From contig CAYJRR010000018.1 of the NCBI GenBank assembly GCA_964372275.1, forward strand, positions 4,044 through 47,411: a stretch of DNA of 43,368 nucleotides, given 5' to 3'. Position numbers and translations under genes: made by a program. The notes under the pieces are model-generated. The model ran no database searches and was not told where the DNA came from. It worked only from the letters and a program-made list of their open reading frames with translations. This DNA is from CAYJRR01 sp964372275 [NCBI: uncultured bacterium] (GTDB lineage: Bacteria; CAYJRR01). Positions 26,014 to 34,500 of this stretch are shown in pieces. The number at the start of each line of letters is the position of its first letter. The first letter of the stretch is position 1.

Positions 26014-26589
26014 ATGTCGAACCTGATTCGAATCAACCTCCCGTACGTCCTCCTCCTCGCAGCGCTCGGAACCGGCTGCGGTGGCGGCGTTTCGTCCTCC
26101 CCGGCGGGCGGAGACGACGACGACGGCGACGCCACGTACACCCTCTCCGACGGGATCTACACCTATACCCTCTCCGAGGTTCCGGCCGACACCTGCTGGG
26201 CTCCGCCGAAGGAGAACCCCGACGTCCCGATGACGATCGAGGCCGAGGTCACCTCCGCGGGAAACACCGTCACAATGAGCGCCAGCTCCGACCTGGGAGA
26301 TTTCCACCTGGAGCTCGCGCGCGACGGAAACCAACTCCTGGGCGGCAGCTCCGACGTGCTCGACTTGAACGAAAGCTACGGCCTCGACTGCGTGCTGCAG
26401 ATCGATTCGCAGCTCGAGGGGACGATCACCGGCGACGACCGGTTCGACGCCACCCACACCATCGACCTCGCGCAGCAGTCGGGGAACGACTGCGCGGCCT
26501 TCCTGGTCGGGAACCTCGATCCCAACCAGCTCGACCAGCTCCCCTGCTCCGTGACGCTCGCGGGGGACGTGGTCAAGAACGCGATCTAG
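26014..26589 (+). CDS. Hypothetical lipoprotein
   Basis: A 191-residue protein. The N-terminus has a hydrophobic signal and a lipobox (ALGTGC), so Cys21 would be lipidated. An Asp/Gly-rich spacer (AGGDDDDGD) follows. The remaining ~150 residues are rich in short beta-like strands with four to five cysteines (TCW, LDC, DCAAF, PCS), suggesting disulphides in a secreted fold. I do not recognise the family. I chose ATG 26014 for its GGAGAA ribosome site and the signal sequence. It starts 37 nt after the sigma-54 activator and could be its cotranscribed partner. Its stop shares a CTAG with the convergent CsgG gene. Confidence 0.7.
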   Translation: MSNLIRINLPYVLLLAALGTGCGGGVSSSPAGGDDDDGDATYTLSDGIYTYTLSEVPADTCWAPPKENPDVPMTIEAEVTSAGNTVTMSASSDLGDFHLELARDGNQLLGGSSDVLDLNESYGLDCVLQIDSQLEGTITGDDRFDATHTIDLAQQSGNDCAAFLVGNLDPNQLDQLPCSVTLAGDVVKNAI

Positions 26590-27536
26590 TTCCCGGCGAG
26601 CCGGACGATGTCCTTGATCTCGACCGCGGGGCAGTTCACGTTCTGGGCGACCGCGCCGTCGTCGCCGAAGTACTCCACGACCTTCACCGTGCCGACGCGG
26701 GTCGTCGTCTCGCCCATCGACCGGCCGGTGGTGGGGGAGATGATCTCCTTTCCCGGCCGCATCACCTCCAGCTCGCTCCCCAGCGGCAGACCGGTGGCGC
26801 GCCCGGCGTCGATGTAGATCCGCCCGGCATCGACCTGGGCCACCCTCGCGCTCCACGGAACCGTGCCCATCCGATCGACGATGTTCTTCGTGAACTTGAA
26901 GATCGCCGCTCGCAACGCCTCGCCGGCGAGGGTCGAGTCGTAGCTCGTCCGCCCGCCGAGCCCCATGCTCCCGGTGATCGTCGTCTCGGCGCGTCCCCGC
27001 CCGCTGTCGGCGACGAGGACCTCCCCCGTCGACACGTCGACGATCCGGACGTCGACCGTCGCGTCGGCGACCTGTGTCCGCCGCTGGTAGACGATGGTGT
27101 CCATCCCTTCCTCTTTCTGGCCGAAGTCGGTGATGCTGCCGGTCACGATCGCCTGGACCCCGAGCATGCGACCGACCTTCGCGGCGGTCGCCGGTTCCGC
27201 CATCTCCGATCCGGTGAATCGCTGCTCGTCGAGGATCTTCTGCACCTTCTCCCGCTCGAGCAGGATGAACTGGCCGGTCTTCTGGAGCTCGGTGATCAGG
27301 ATGTCGGTCGCCGAATCTCCGAGCTCGCGCCGCCCGGTCGCGGTGCGGTTGACGAAGTCGACGACCGCGATCCGCCGCTTCGGGCCGCGGTACGTCTCCA
27401 CCGTGCTGGGCGCGGCCTCGCGTCCTCGCATGTAGGCCGGCTCGCCGCGTGTAGCGACCGAGCTGTGCACGGAGCACGCGGCGAGGCCAAAGATCGAGAA
27501 CGGAACGACGAGCAGGCGTTTCACGTGATACCTCAC
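26586..27536 (-). CDS. CsgG-family outer membrane lipoprotein
   Basis: A 316-residue lipoprotein with lipobox FGLAAC (Cys21). The CsgG/TolB-N-like domain begins at RRIAVVDFVNRTATG. Conserved steps are DILITELQKTGQFILLERE, ILDEQ, AKVGRMLGVQAIVTGSIT and VDVRIVDVSTGEVL. The CsgG family includes the curli secretion pore and many lipoproteins of unknown role. No curli subunit gene is nearby, so curli export is not supported. A C-terminal ~90-residue region (AQVDAGRIYIDAGRATGLP ... RVGTVKVVEYF) resembles the flagellar-assembly-T-like C-terminal folds found on other CsgG proteins. The ATG overlaps the stop of the upstream lipoprotein gene by four bases. Confidence 0.85.
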   Translation of the reverse strand: MRYHVKRLLVVPFSIFGLAACSVHSSVATRGEPAYMRGREAAPSTVETYRGPKRRIAVVDFVNRTATGRRELGDSATDILITELQKTGQFILLEREKVQKILDEQRFTGSEMAEPATAAKVGRMLGVQAIVTGSITDFGQKEEGMDTIVYQRRTQVADATVDVRIVDVSTGEVLVADSGRGRAETTITGSMGLGGRTSYDSTLAGEALRAAIFKFTKNIVDRMGTVPWSARVAQVDAGRIYIDAGRATGLPLGSELEVMRPGKEIISPTTGRSMGETTTRVGTVKVVEYFGDDGAVAQNVNCPAVEIKDIVRLAGN

Positions 27537-28333
27537 GGGGTGGAAGAAACGTTTGGAAGGTCGGCGGTGACGGCGTCTTTGGGGACGATGGCGCGAGCGC
27601 GGGTCGCGTCGGAGCCACCGATCGCCGTCAGCCCTTCATAGGCCGGCGTGACGTCGACCGCCGAGGCGAGCTCCGCCAATGTCACGGCGCCGAGCGGCGG
27701 ATTCTCGGGCGGACCCGGAGGCGGCATCGCGCCGCAAAGCGAGAACGCCAGCATCTCGCTCTCCTGACGCAGCTCGTGCTGCGCCGCCCCTGCGAGCAGG
27801 CCCACGGCACCGAAAAACAGGCAGCCGGCCGCGCCGGTCCTGCTGTCGGCGGCCGCCCCGGCCATGTTGTCCATGCGCTGCACCCGGTCGCGGCGGTACC
27901 ACAGCACCTTTCCGGAGCGCAGGTCGGTCATCGCCACCTCCGCCTCGGCGGTGCGAACGTTGACCAGGCCGGTGATCACCCCCGAATAGGTCAGGATCCG
28001 GCCCGAGAGAACCGCGTCGACGTCGAGCGCGGACTTGAGCTCGGCGATCGACGCGGTCGGCACCTGCCCTCCCAGCGTCAGGCCGATCTCGCGCAGCGGC
28101 CCGTCGGTGGCGGCGATCGACTGGACCTCGTAGCCCCGGGCCGCCGCGGCGCGCTGCAGGTTCGCCTGCAGGATCCGCGGGGCGTCGATCGCGACGGTGT
28201 CGTTCGCGAGCGGCAGGACGGCGACCGTTCGGGGCGCGCCCGGGATTCCCGGCGGGAGGCCGGCGACCTTCGGTCCGCAGCCTGCGGCGAAAAGGCCCGC
28301 GACGGCGAAGGCGATCGGGCGTACGGGGCGCAT
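27533..28333 (-). CDS. GNA1162-like (DUF799) putative lipoprotein
   Basis: A 266-residue lipoprotein, signal peptide ending in LFAAGC. The body (PRTVAVLPLANDTVAIDAPRIL, the LQRAAAARGYEV block, VDAVLSGRILTYSG, AEVAMTDLRSGKVLWYRR) fits the GNA1162/DUF799 family, structurally related to TolB-N and CsgG domains. It is the first gene of a two-gene minus-strand operon with CsgG. This pairing, often with a small DUF4810 lipoprotein, is known in Gram-negatives; the DUF4810 member is not seen here. I chose ATG 28333 because the signal peptide begins there and a promoter -10 lies 12 nt upstream. Confidence 0.75.
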   Translation of the reverse strand: MRPVRPIAFAVAGLFAAGCGPKVAGLPPGIPGAPRTVAVLPLANDTVAIDAPRILQANLQRAAAARGYEVQSIAATDGPLREIGLTLGGQVPTASIAELKSALDVDAVLSGRILTYSGVITGLVNVRTAEAEVAMTDLRSGKVLWYRRDRVQRMDNMAGAAADSRTGAAGCLFFGAVGLLAGAAQHELRQESEMLAFSLCGAMPPPGPPENPPLGAVTLAELASAVDVTPAYEGLTAIGGSDATRARAIVPKDAVTADLPNVSSTP

Positions 28334-28345
28334 CGACGCCACCCG

Positions 28346-28375
28346 ATCGTACGGGGATCCCGGAAAGCCCGTCAA
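28346..28375 (-). promoter_or_regulatory. Promoter of the GNA1162-like/CsgG operon, short leader
   Basis: On the minus strand: TTGACG (28375-28370), an 18-nt spacer, then TACGAT (28351-28346). The ATG at 28333 follows a 12-nt gap, so the leader would be about six bases. Confidence 0.55.
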
Positions 28376-28392
28376 TTTCGCCCTCTCGAGTG

Positions 28393-28401
28393 TGCTAGCG
28401 T
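28393..28401 (+). promoter_or_regulatory. Extended -10 element upstream of the thiolase gene
   Basis: TGCTAGCGT fits an extended -10 (TGn plus TAGCGT). No good -35 is seen. A strong ribosome site, GGAGGAACC, precedes the ATG at 28459. Confidence 0.35.
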
Positions 28402-28458
28402 TCGTGCCCGAACCGTTCGACGGAGCCTTCCCCCCGAATCTTCGATCCTGGAGGAACC

Positions 28459-29643
28459 ATGAAGAACGAGATCGTCTTCCTGTCCGGGAAACGCACTCCG
28501 TTCGGCGCCTTCGGTGGCTCCCTGAAGGAGTTCAGCGCCACCGACCTCGCCGTCGTGGCGTCGAAGGCGGCGTTGACCCAGGCGTCGATCCGTCCGGAGG
28601 AGGTCGACCACGCCGTCTTCGGGAACGCCCTGCAGACCACCGCCGACGCGATCTACCTGGCGCGCCACGTCGCGCTCAAGAGCGGCGTGCCGAAAGAGGT
28701 CCCGGCGCTGACGTTGAACCGGCTTTGCGGTTCCGGATTCCAGTCGCTCGTGACCGCGGCGCAGATGCTCCAGTTGGGCGAAGCGGAGATCGTGCTCGCG
28801 GGCGGCGCGGAGAGCATGAGCCAGGCCCCCCACACCGTGCGGGGCGCGCGCTGGGGGATCCCGCTCGGCAAGTCGGCGATGGGGGACCTGCTCTGGGACG
28901 CGTTGCTCGATCCCTACGTCGACATGCCGATGGCGCTCACCGCCGAAAAGCTCGGCGAGAAGTACGGCATCACCCGCGCCGCCGCCGACGAGCTCGCGGC
29001 GCGGTCGCAGTCGGCGTGGAAGGCCGCGGCCGACGCCGGTCGCTTCGCCGACGAGATCGCGCCGGTGGAGGTGAGGGACCGGAAGGGAAACGTCGCGTCG
29101 TTCGCCGTCGACGAGCATCCTCGCCCGCAGACGACGGTCGAAGGTCTGGCGAAGCTCCCCCCCTACTTCAAGAAGGACGGAATCGTCACCGCCGGCAACG
29201 CCTCGGGGATCTCCGACGGCGCGGCGGCGATGGTCCTCACCACCGCCGAGATCGCGAACCGCCGCGGAGCGAAGCCGCTGGGGAAGCTGCTCGGATGGGG
29301 GATCGTCGGCTGCGACCCCTCGATCATGGGGATCGGGCCCGCGCCGGCGATCCGTCGTGCGCTGGAGCGGACGGGATTGAGCCTCTCGCAGATCGACCTC
29401 GTCGAGGTGAACGAAGCGTTCGCGCCCCAGTACCTCGCGGTGGAGAAGGAGCTGGGCCTCGATCGCGCGCGCACCAACGTCAATGGCGGCGCGATCGCCC
29501 TCGGCCATCCGCTCGCCGCCTCCGGCACCCGCATCACCTCGACGCTCCTCTACGAGCTCAAGCGTCGCGGGAAACGCCTCGGCATCGGTTCGGCCTGCAT
29601 CGGCGGAGGCCAGGGGATCGCCGTCGTCGTCGAAGCCAGCTGA
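28459..29643 (+). CDS. Acetyl-CoA acetyltransferase (thiolase)
   Basis: A 394-residue type II-like thiolase of typical length. The nucleophile is C90 in NRLCGSGFQSLV. The conserved GGAESMS follows, then NVNGGAIALGHPLAASG with H350, and the second catalytic cysteine C380 in GSACIGGGQG. All residues needed for Claisen condensation or thiolysis are present. It could make acetoacetyl-CoA or act in beta-oxidation; chain-length preference cannot be read. A GGAGG ribosome site precedes the ATG. It stands alone, without other fatty-acid genes, but the FadL-type proteins at the left end of the window may be metabolically related. Confidence 0.95.
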   Translation: MKNEIVFLSGKRTPFGAFGGSLKEFSATDLAVVASKAALTQASIRPEEVDHAVFGNALQTTADAIYLARHVALKSGVPKEVPALTLNRLCGSGFQSLVTAAQMLQLGEAEIVLAGGAESMSQAPHTVRGARWGIPLGKSAMGDLLWDALLDPYVDMPMALTAEKLGEKYGITRAAADELAARSQSAWKAAADAGRFADEIAPVEVRDRKGNVASFAVDEHPRPQTTVEGLAKLPPYFKKDGIVTAGNASGISDGAAAMVLTTAEIANRRGAKPLGKLLGWGIVGCDPSIMGIGPAPAIRRALERTGLSLSQIDLVEVNEAFAPQYLAVEKELGLDRARTNVNGGAIALGHPLAASGTRITSTLLYELKRRGKRLGIGSACIGGGQGIAVVVEAS

Positions 29644-29700
29644 CAGGGTGACAATTCGCTTTACGTCGACGCCGGAGCGCAGGCGAACGAATTCGCGGCG

Positions 29701-30798
29701 TTGAAGCGCCGCACGGGACCTGCAGGCGAACCGGGCGTGCGCCCACTCCTCCTCGCCGTCGAATTGGTCTCCGTCCCTCTCCTCTCCGGCGACACCCGCT
29801 CGGCGACCCCCGATCACAAGCGAGTCCGACAGGACACCCCGGTCGATCTCGTCGTCGCCGTGGTGGCGGAGGACCACGGTGAGAGGCTCCTCCTTGCCGG
29901 GGCCGAGCGCGTCGATCTCGGCGACGGACTTGGACTCCGGGCGGCGCGTCCCTGGCCTGCCTCCGAGCCGATCGCGATCGACTGGTTCAAGATCGAGCCG
30001 ACGGTCGGCTGGGTGGACAACGAGGCCGGCGGCTTCCACTGGGCGAACATCCCCTACGCCGAGACCCCCTGGCCTTCGGATCGGTCCGCCCGTCGGTCTT
30101 CCTCGGAAGACCCGGCCCCCTGGTTGCGGCTCGCGCGTCGCGCCGACGTGCAGACGACGATCCTGCCCGATCGCGGCGGACTCGGAACGATGGCGTTCAA
30201 AGTGAGGGTGACCGCCGGCGGTCGGTCGCGTTCGACCCCCGGCGCGGAGTCGCGCTTTCGCGGCGGCCTCTCGCCGAGCGTCGCGCGGGTGACCGTTCGG
30301 CGCGACGACGACTTTCTCGGCTACCTCACCGAGCTCTACAACACGCCGTACGTCTGGGCCAGCGCCGGAAGCGACGATACGCACCAGGCGGAACGAAACG
30401 TCGGAAGCGACTGTGCCGACTTCATCGCCTACGGCCTTCGCCGCGCCGGCCGGGCGATCTCGTACGGATCGACCTTCGACGTTCCACGCTGGGGCGGCGG
30501 CCGTCCGATCGCGCGCATCGCGGCGATCGATCGCGACGGGCGATTCCTCGACGACCGTGGCGGTCTCGTACGCGTCGGTCGCGACGGCGTTCAGCCGGGC
30601 GATCTGCTGCTGTTCCATCGGCACGTCGGCGCCTTCTCCGAGGACCGTCCCCCGCGCGGGGTGCTCGACGGCGGCGACCTGCTGATGCACACGGCGTGGG
30701 CGCCACCGGTCGAGGAGACGCTCTTCGAATCGCGTCGCTTCACCGCTCCGCCGTTCACCGTTTGGCGCGTTCCGGAATCACCCAACTATTCGAAATAA
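29701..30798 (+). CDS. NlpC/P60-like cysteine peptidase-type protein, 5' end uncertain
   Basis: A 365-residue protein. An N-terminal ~150 residues of beta-rich unknown domain contain EPTVGWVDNEAGGFHWANIPY. The C-terminal half carries an NlpC/P60-like set: NTPYVWASAGSDD, catalytic cysteine in VGSDCADFIAYGLRRAG, histidine in GDLLLFHRHVGAF, and a further histidine in LLMHTAWAP. Such enzymes cut peptidoglycan peptides or act as amidases. The first start in frame is a weak TTG without a ribosome site. The frame is open upstream to the thiolase stop, and a GTG at 29648 in another frame would join it with one added base. A single-base deletion or non-canonical start is therefore possible. Confidence 0.65.
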   Translation: MKRRTGPAGEPGVRPLLLAVELVSVPLLSGDTRSATPDHKRVRQDTPVDLVVAVVAEDHGERLLLAGAERVDLGDGLGLRAARPWPASEPIAIDWFKIEPTVGWVDNEAGGFHWANIPYAETPWPSDRSARRSSSEDPAPWLRLARRADVQTTILPDRGGLGTMAFKVRVTAGGRSRSTPGAESRFRGGLSPSVARVTVRRDDDFLGYLTELYNTPYVWASAGSDDTHQAERNVGSDCADFIAYGLRRAGRAISYGSTFDVPRWGGGRPIARIAAIDRDGRFLDDRGGLVRVGRDGVQPGDLLLFHRHVGAFSEDRPPRGVLDGGDLLMHTAWAPPVEETLFESRRFTAPPFTVWRVPESPNYSK

Positions 30799-30849
30799 AA
30801 ATAGAATTTCTACCTTGCGCGCGGTCCCCCCGGTCCGATCGCCGGGGCC

Positions 30850-30878
30850 TTGCATTCCGATCGAGGATTCCCTACAAC
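30850..30878 (+). promoter_or_regulatory. Promoter of the histone H1-like gene
   Basis: TTGCAT (30850-30855), a 17-nt spacer, then TACAAC (30873-30878). The leader to the ATG at 30920 is about 35 nt and carries GGAGGG. A GC hairpin (CCCCGG near 30831 with CCGGGG near 30843) precedes the promoter. Confidence 0.6.
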
Positions 30879-30919
30879 CGCCTGCGTTCTCGATATTCCA
30901 GGCGCGGAGGGTTCCTAGG

Positions 30920-31234
30920 ATGGCCAAGAAGAAGAAGAAGGCCGCGAAGAGATCGGCGGCGAAGAAGAAGCCGGCCAAGCGCGGCGCGAAGGGGAAGCGC
31001 GGAGCGGCTCGCAAGGCGGCTCCGAAGCGCGGCGCCAAGCGAGCGGCGGCGAAGAAGAAGGCGCCGGCGCGCAAGGCGCCGGCCCGCAAGAAGGCGGCCG
31101 CGAAGCCCGCGGCCCCCAAGCCGACGCCCGCACCGGCGTGGTCGACGCAGGCCGAGGCACCCGCCGCGGCGGCAGCCGGCTCGCCCGGCTTCTCCTGGAG
31201 CAGCGGCGCGGCCGCCTCCAGCGAAGAGGAGTAG
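30920..31234 (+). CDS. Lysine/alanine-rich histone H1-like protein
   Basis: A 104-residue protein. The first ~70 residues are almost only Lys, Ala, Arg, Pro and Gly in AKK/KRGA/PARK repeats, like bacterial histone H1-like proteins and the C-terminal tails of eukaryotic H1. The last ~30 residues change to Ala/Ser/Gly with aromatic residues (AWSTQAEAP, GFSWSSG) and an acidic end (SSEEE). The basic part would bind DNA or RNA without sequence preference. The start is set by GGAGGG and the promoter. The gene has its own promoter and terminator, so it is a single-gene unit. Confidence 0.85.
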   Translation: MAKKKKKAAKRSAAKKKPAKRGAKGKRGAARKAAPKRGAKRAAAKKKAPARKAPARKKAAAKPAAPKPTPAPAWSTQAEAPAAAAAGSPGFSWSSGAAASSEEE

Positions 31235-31247
31235 GCGCTCGGACATG

Positions 31248-31288
31248 CGAAGGGCCTCGGAAGCGAGTTCCGAGGCCCTTCGTGTTTT
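31248..31288 (+). terminator. Rho-independent terminator of the histone-like gene
   Basis: A perfect 15-bp stem (31248-31262 with 31268-31282) with a 5-nt GCGAG loop is followed by TGTTTT. It begins 14 nt after the stop codon. Confidence 0.92.
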
Positions 31289-31319
31289 CCGAAATCAATG
31301 TCGGGTCATCGCGCTCGCC

Positions 31320-31467
31320 GTGTGGAGGACCGGGTCGAAGCCTCCCTTGATGGAAGGTGGGCTTCGTAAGGCTGCTTCAGGCTTCCCTGTCAGAAGGGCA
31401 TGCACACCGCAGCCGGAGTACAAATCCCGGGATCCGAAGTAGGAGCTCGACCGTCGTCCCCCATCAC
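31320..31467 (+). ncRNA. Candidate structured RNA, unassigned
   Basis: In the 263 nt between the terminator (31288) and the end of the minus-strand kinase gene (31552) there is no gene, but there is strong folding potential. The outer segments 31320-31338 and 31447-31467 can form an imperfect closing stem of about 16 bp. Inside are CGAAGCC/GGCTTCG (31336-31342 with 31360-31366), GGCTGC/GCAGCC (31370-31375 with 31409-31414), a small CCCT/AGGG hairpin (31385-31398) and the palindrome ATCCCGGGAT (31425-31434). The rod-like outline and length recall 6S RNA, but I do not recognise its conserved core. The strand is a guess; no good promoter is seen. Confidence 0.25.
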
Positions 31468-31551
31468 GCACGAGGTAGAAGACCCGACAAGGGACAGGCT
31501 ACCGCGGCCACGCCCCCCTCGCAAGCGGCGGTCCGACCATCGGGCTTCTTC

Positions 31552-34500
31552 CTAGAACGCCTCTTTCATTTCACGGGTGATCTCGCGCACGTAGCGGTCG
31601 AGGCCGAGGTCGCGCGCGTAGCTGAGCGCGCGCACGTAGTGTTGGTTGGTCGGCCCGACGCGGCGCGCCATCTTGTAGGCGTTCCCCAGCAAGAGCTCGG
31701 CCTGCAGCAGTCCCAGCTTGTCGGGCTGGTCCTTCTCCCACCGGGCCACCGCCGATTCGAGCGTGCGGATCCCCTCCTGCAAGTCGGTGGTGTAGGCGGC
31801 GAGCGCCGCGAGGTAGACCGACGCCAGGTTGTACAGCGCGCTCAGTCCGAAACGCTGCGCCAGCGTCTGTCCCTCGACGAGCAACGCCTGCGCCGGCGCG
31901 TACTGCCGCGCCTTGAGATGGGCCTTGGCGAGCAGACACAGCAGGCGGATCGTGCCATCGACATCCCCCGTCTCCCGGGCGAGCTCCAACGCCTCGCGCA
32001 ACAGGTTCTTCGCCTCCTCGAGCTCGCCTTCGTCGACCTGCATCGAGCCGAGCGATTCGTAGGTGCGCATCAACGCCCGCTTCTCGCCGATCTTCTTCCA
32101 GATCGCGGCGGCCATCCCCCACATCTTGATCGCCGCCGGGTAGTCGCCGAGTCTCTCCTGGATCATCCCCAGTTCGTCGCGCGCGGCTCCGACGCGACTC
32201 GATTCCCGGAGCTCCTCGGCAAGCTCCAGGGCATCGCGACATCGCCGGAGCGCCCGGTTGGCATCTCCGGCGACGCGCAACTCGATCGCCACCTTCAGCT
32301 CCAGGTCGACCAGTTCCCGCTGCCGGCGGAGTTTGAGACCTTCGTCGGCCACCCGCTCGAGCTCTTCCTGGGCCAACCGGCGCGCGCGCTCGAAGTGCTC
32401 GGCGGCGACCTCCCGGCGGCCGCGCCGCACCGCCTCTTCGCCGAGCGCCTGTTCGACGTCGATCAGCATCGACGGCTCGTCCGCCGCCTCGGCGGCCGCC
32501 CGGGCGCGGTCGATCGCCACCCGTGCGCGGTCGAGCTCCCCGGCGTTGCTCAACAGCTCCGCGTGGCGGAGGTGGGCCCGCCCGCGAAGCGCCGGCGGCG
32601 CGTCGGCGAGCAGGGTACACGCCTGTTCGGAGGCGGCGAGAAGCGCGCCCCCCGCCCCTTCGACCAGAAGCGACTGCGCCGCGCGCTCGAGCGCCTCGAG
32701 CGCGAGGATCCGTTCGCCGGCGGCGAGGTAGTGCCCGAACTGGGATGGCGCGTGGTCGAGGCGCGCCAGATCGGGAAGGTCGGCGATCGCCTGGGCGATT
32801 CGGCGACGGATGGCGGCCGACTCCTCCTTCGGCAACGACGGGGCCGCGGCATCGCGGAACGCCCGGTGGGTGAAACGCCACGTCCGCGCCGTCTCGCGAA
32901 GCGACCCTTCTTCCGGCTGAACGATCCCCGCTTGCGCCAGCGGATCGAGCGAGGATTCGATTTCGTTGCCGGCCGCCGCGGCGAGAATCGACGCGTCGAA
33001 ACGCTCCCCGATGACCGCCGCGATCGACGCCACGCGCATCGCCCCCTCGGGAAGCTTGGCCAGGACGTCGGCGGCCAGCATCGCCGTCGTCGCCGGCACG
33101 TAGAGCGCGTCGGGCGCGCCGTCGAACAGAACCCTCCCCTTCTTCACCTTGAGTGCGCCCGTGCCGAGCAGGAAGCGGATCACCTCCCGCACCCGGAACG
33201 GATTGCCCGCCGACTTCGACTGGATCAACGCCGCGATCGGCCCCGCCAGCTCCTCCACCTCGAGGACCTCGCAGGCGAGCTTCTCCACCGCCTGGCTCGA
33301 AAGCGGCTTGAGCCCGATCCGGTGGAAGCGGCCCGCCGCCGCCGCGCCGCGCACGAACGCCCTCTCTTCGTCGGAGACGGTCGCCATCACCAGCACCGGG
33401 AACCCGGAAAGACCGGCGGCGAGGTGGTCGAGGACGCCTCGCGAAAGCTCGTCGGCGATGTCGAGGTTGTCGACCGCCATGATCATCGGTCGTTCGCGCG
33501 CCAGGTTCTGTATGATCTTCTCGATCGCCGCGGTCAACGCGCGCCGCCGTTCCGGCCCGCGGAACGAATCGATCGAGCTGCCGGTGTAGGCGAGGCCGAA
33601 CAGGGCCCCGACGAAGTGCTGCTCCGCCGGAGACAGACCGAGTTGCGCCAGCCGCGCCAGACGCTCGCGCATCACCTCTTCGGTATCGCCGCCGCGGATG
33701 CCGACGACCCCTCGCAACAGGTCCCGCACCGTCGAATAGGGCGCGGCGGTCAGCTCGGGCGCGGCGCGCCCGACGTAGAACGCCACCTCCATCTCGCGCG
33801 AGACCTGCATCAGCTCGGCGAGGAGCCGGCTCTTTCCGATCCCGTCCTCGCCGACCAGGAGCAGGATCTGCCCTTCCCCCTTGGCGACCTTCCCGAGCGT
33901 TTCCCGGATTTCGCGCAGCTCCTCCAATCGGCCGACCAGGCGTCCTTCGCTCCCGATCGCCGTGCCGGCCGATCCGGCGTCGACCGCTTGGGTGTTCCGC
34001 GTCCGCTCGTCTGCGGACCTGGGAACGGCGGCGTGGTGCTCGGGCGTCAACCGCCCTCCCAGCGACGCCGCCTTCGCCGATTCGGTGCGCTGCTTGCGTT
34101 CGAGCGCACGCCCTTCGATCTTGGTCGGTTCGTCCGCCGAGGAGGTGCGCAGGCGGCGCCGGCGACTGGCGGAATCGCTGACGCCGGTCAACGGTGCCCG
34201 GTTCGATTTGGGCTCGCCGATCTCCTCGATGGCGTTCACGAACGCGTCGAAGTCGGTGGTGCGGTCGATCTCCCCCTCGGAGGGGCCGAGCACCTTCGCC
34301 ACCCAGGCCGAGAGCTCCGAGCCTCCGACCTTCTCGCCGGAGGAGAAGAGGTACGACGTGAGGTCGTCGTAGAGCTCGCTGGCCCACTGGTACCGGCGGG
34401 TGACGTCGCGCTCGAGCGCCCGGAAGACGATCGCCTCGAGCGGAGGCGTCACCTCCGGATTGATCCGTGAGGGCGGGGTGATCGGTGCGGTTTGCACCCG

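Noticed and set aside
26586-27536. Curli secretion system
   Set aside because: A CsgG-type protein is present, but no CsgA, CsgB, CsgE or CsgF-like gene is nearby, and most CsgG-family lipoproteins are unrelated to curli.
31320-31467. RNase P, tmRNA or SRP RNA
   Set aside because: None of the conserved cores (for example the SRP GGAAGCAGCC loop, the tmRNA 5' end or RNase P CR I/V) is present, and the length does not fit RNase P or tmRNA.
31357-34470. 1037-codon plus-strand reading frame antisense to the kinase/ATPase/TPR gene
   Set aside because: It lies wholly opposite a gene with intact kinase and Walker motifs, and its product is Arg/Leu-rich with no recognisable domain.
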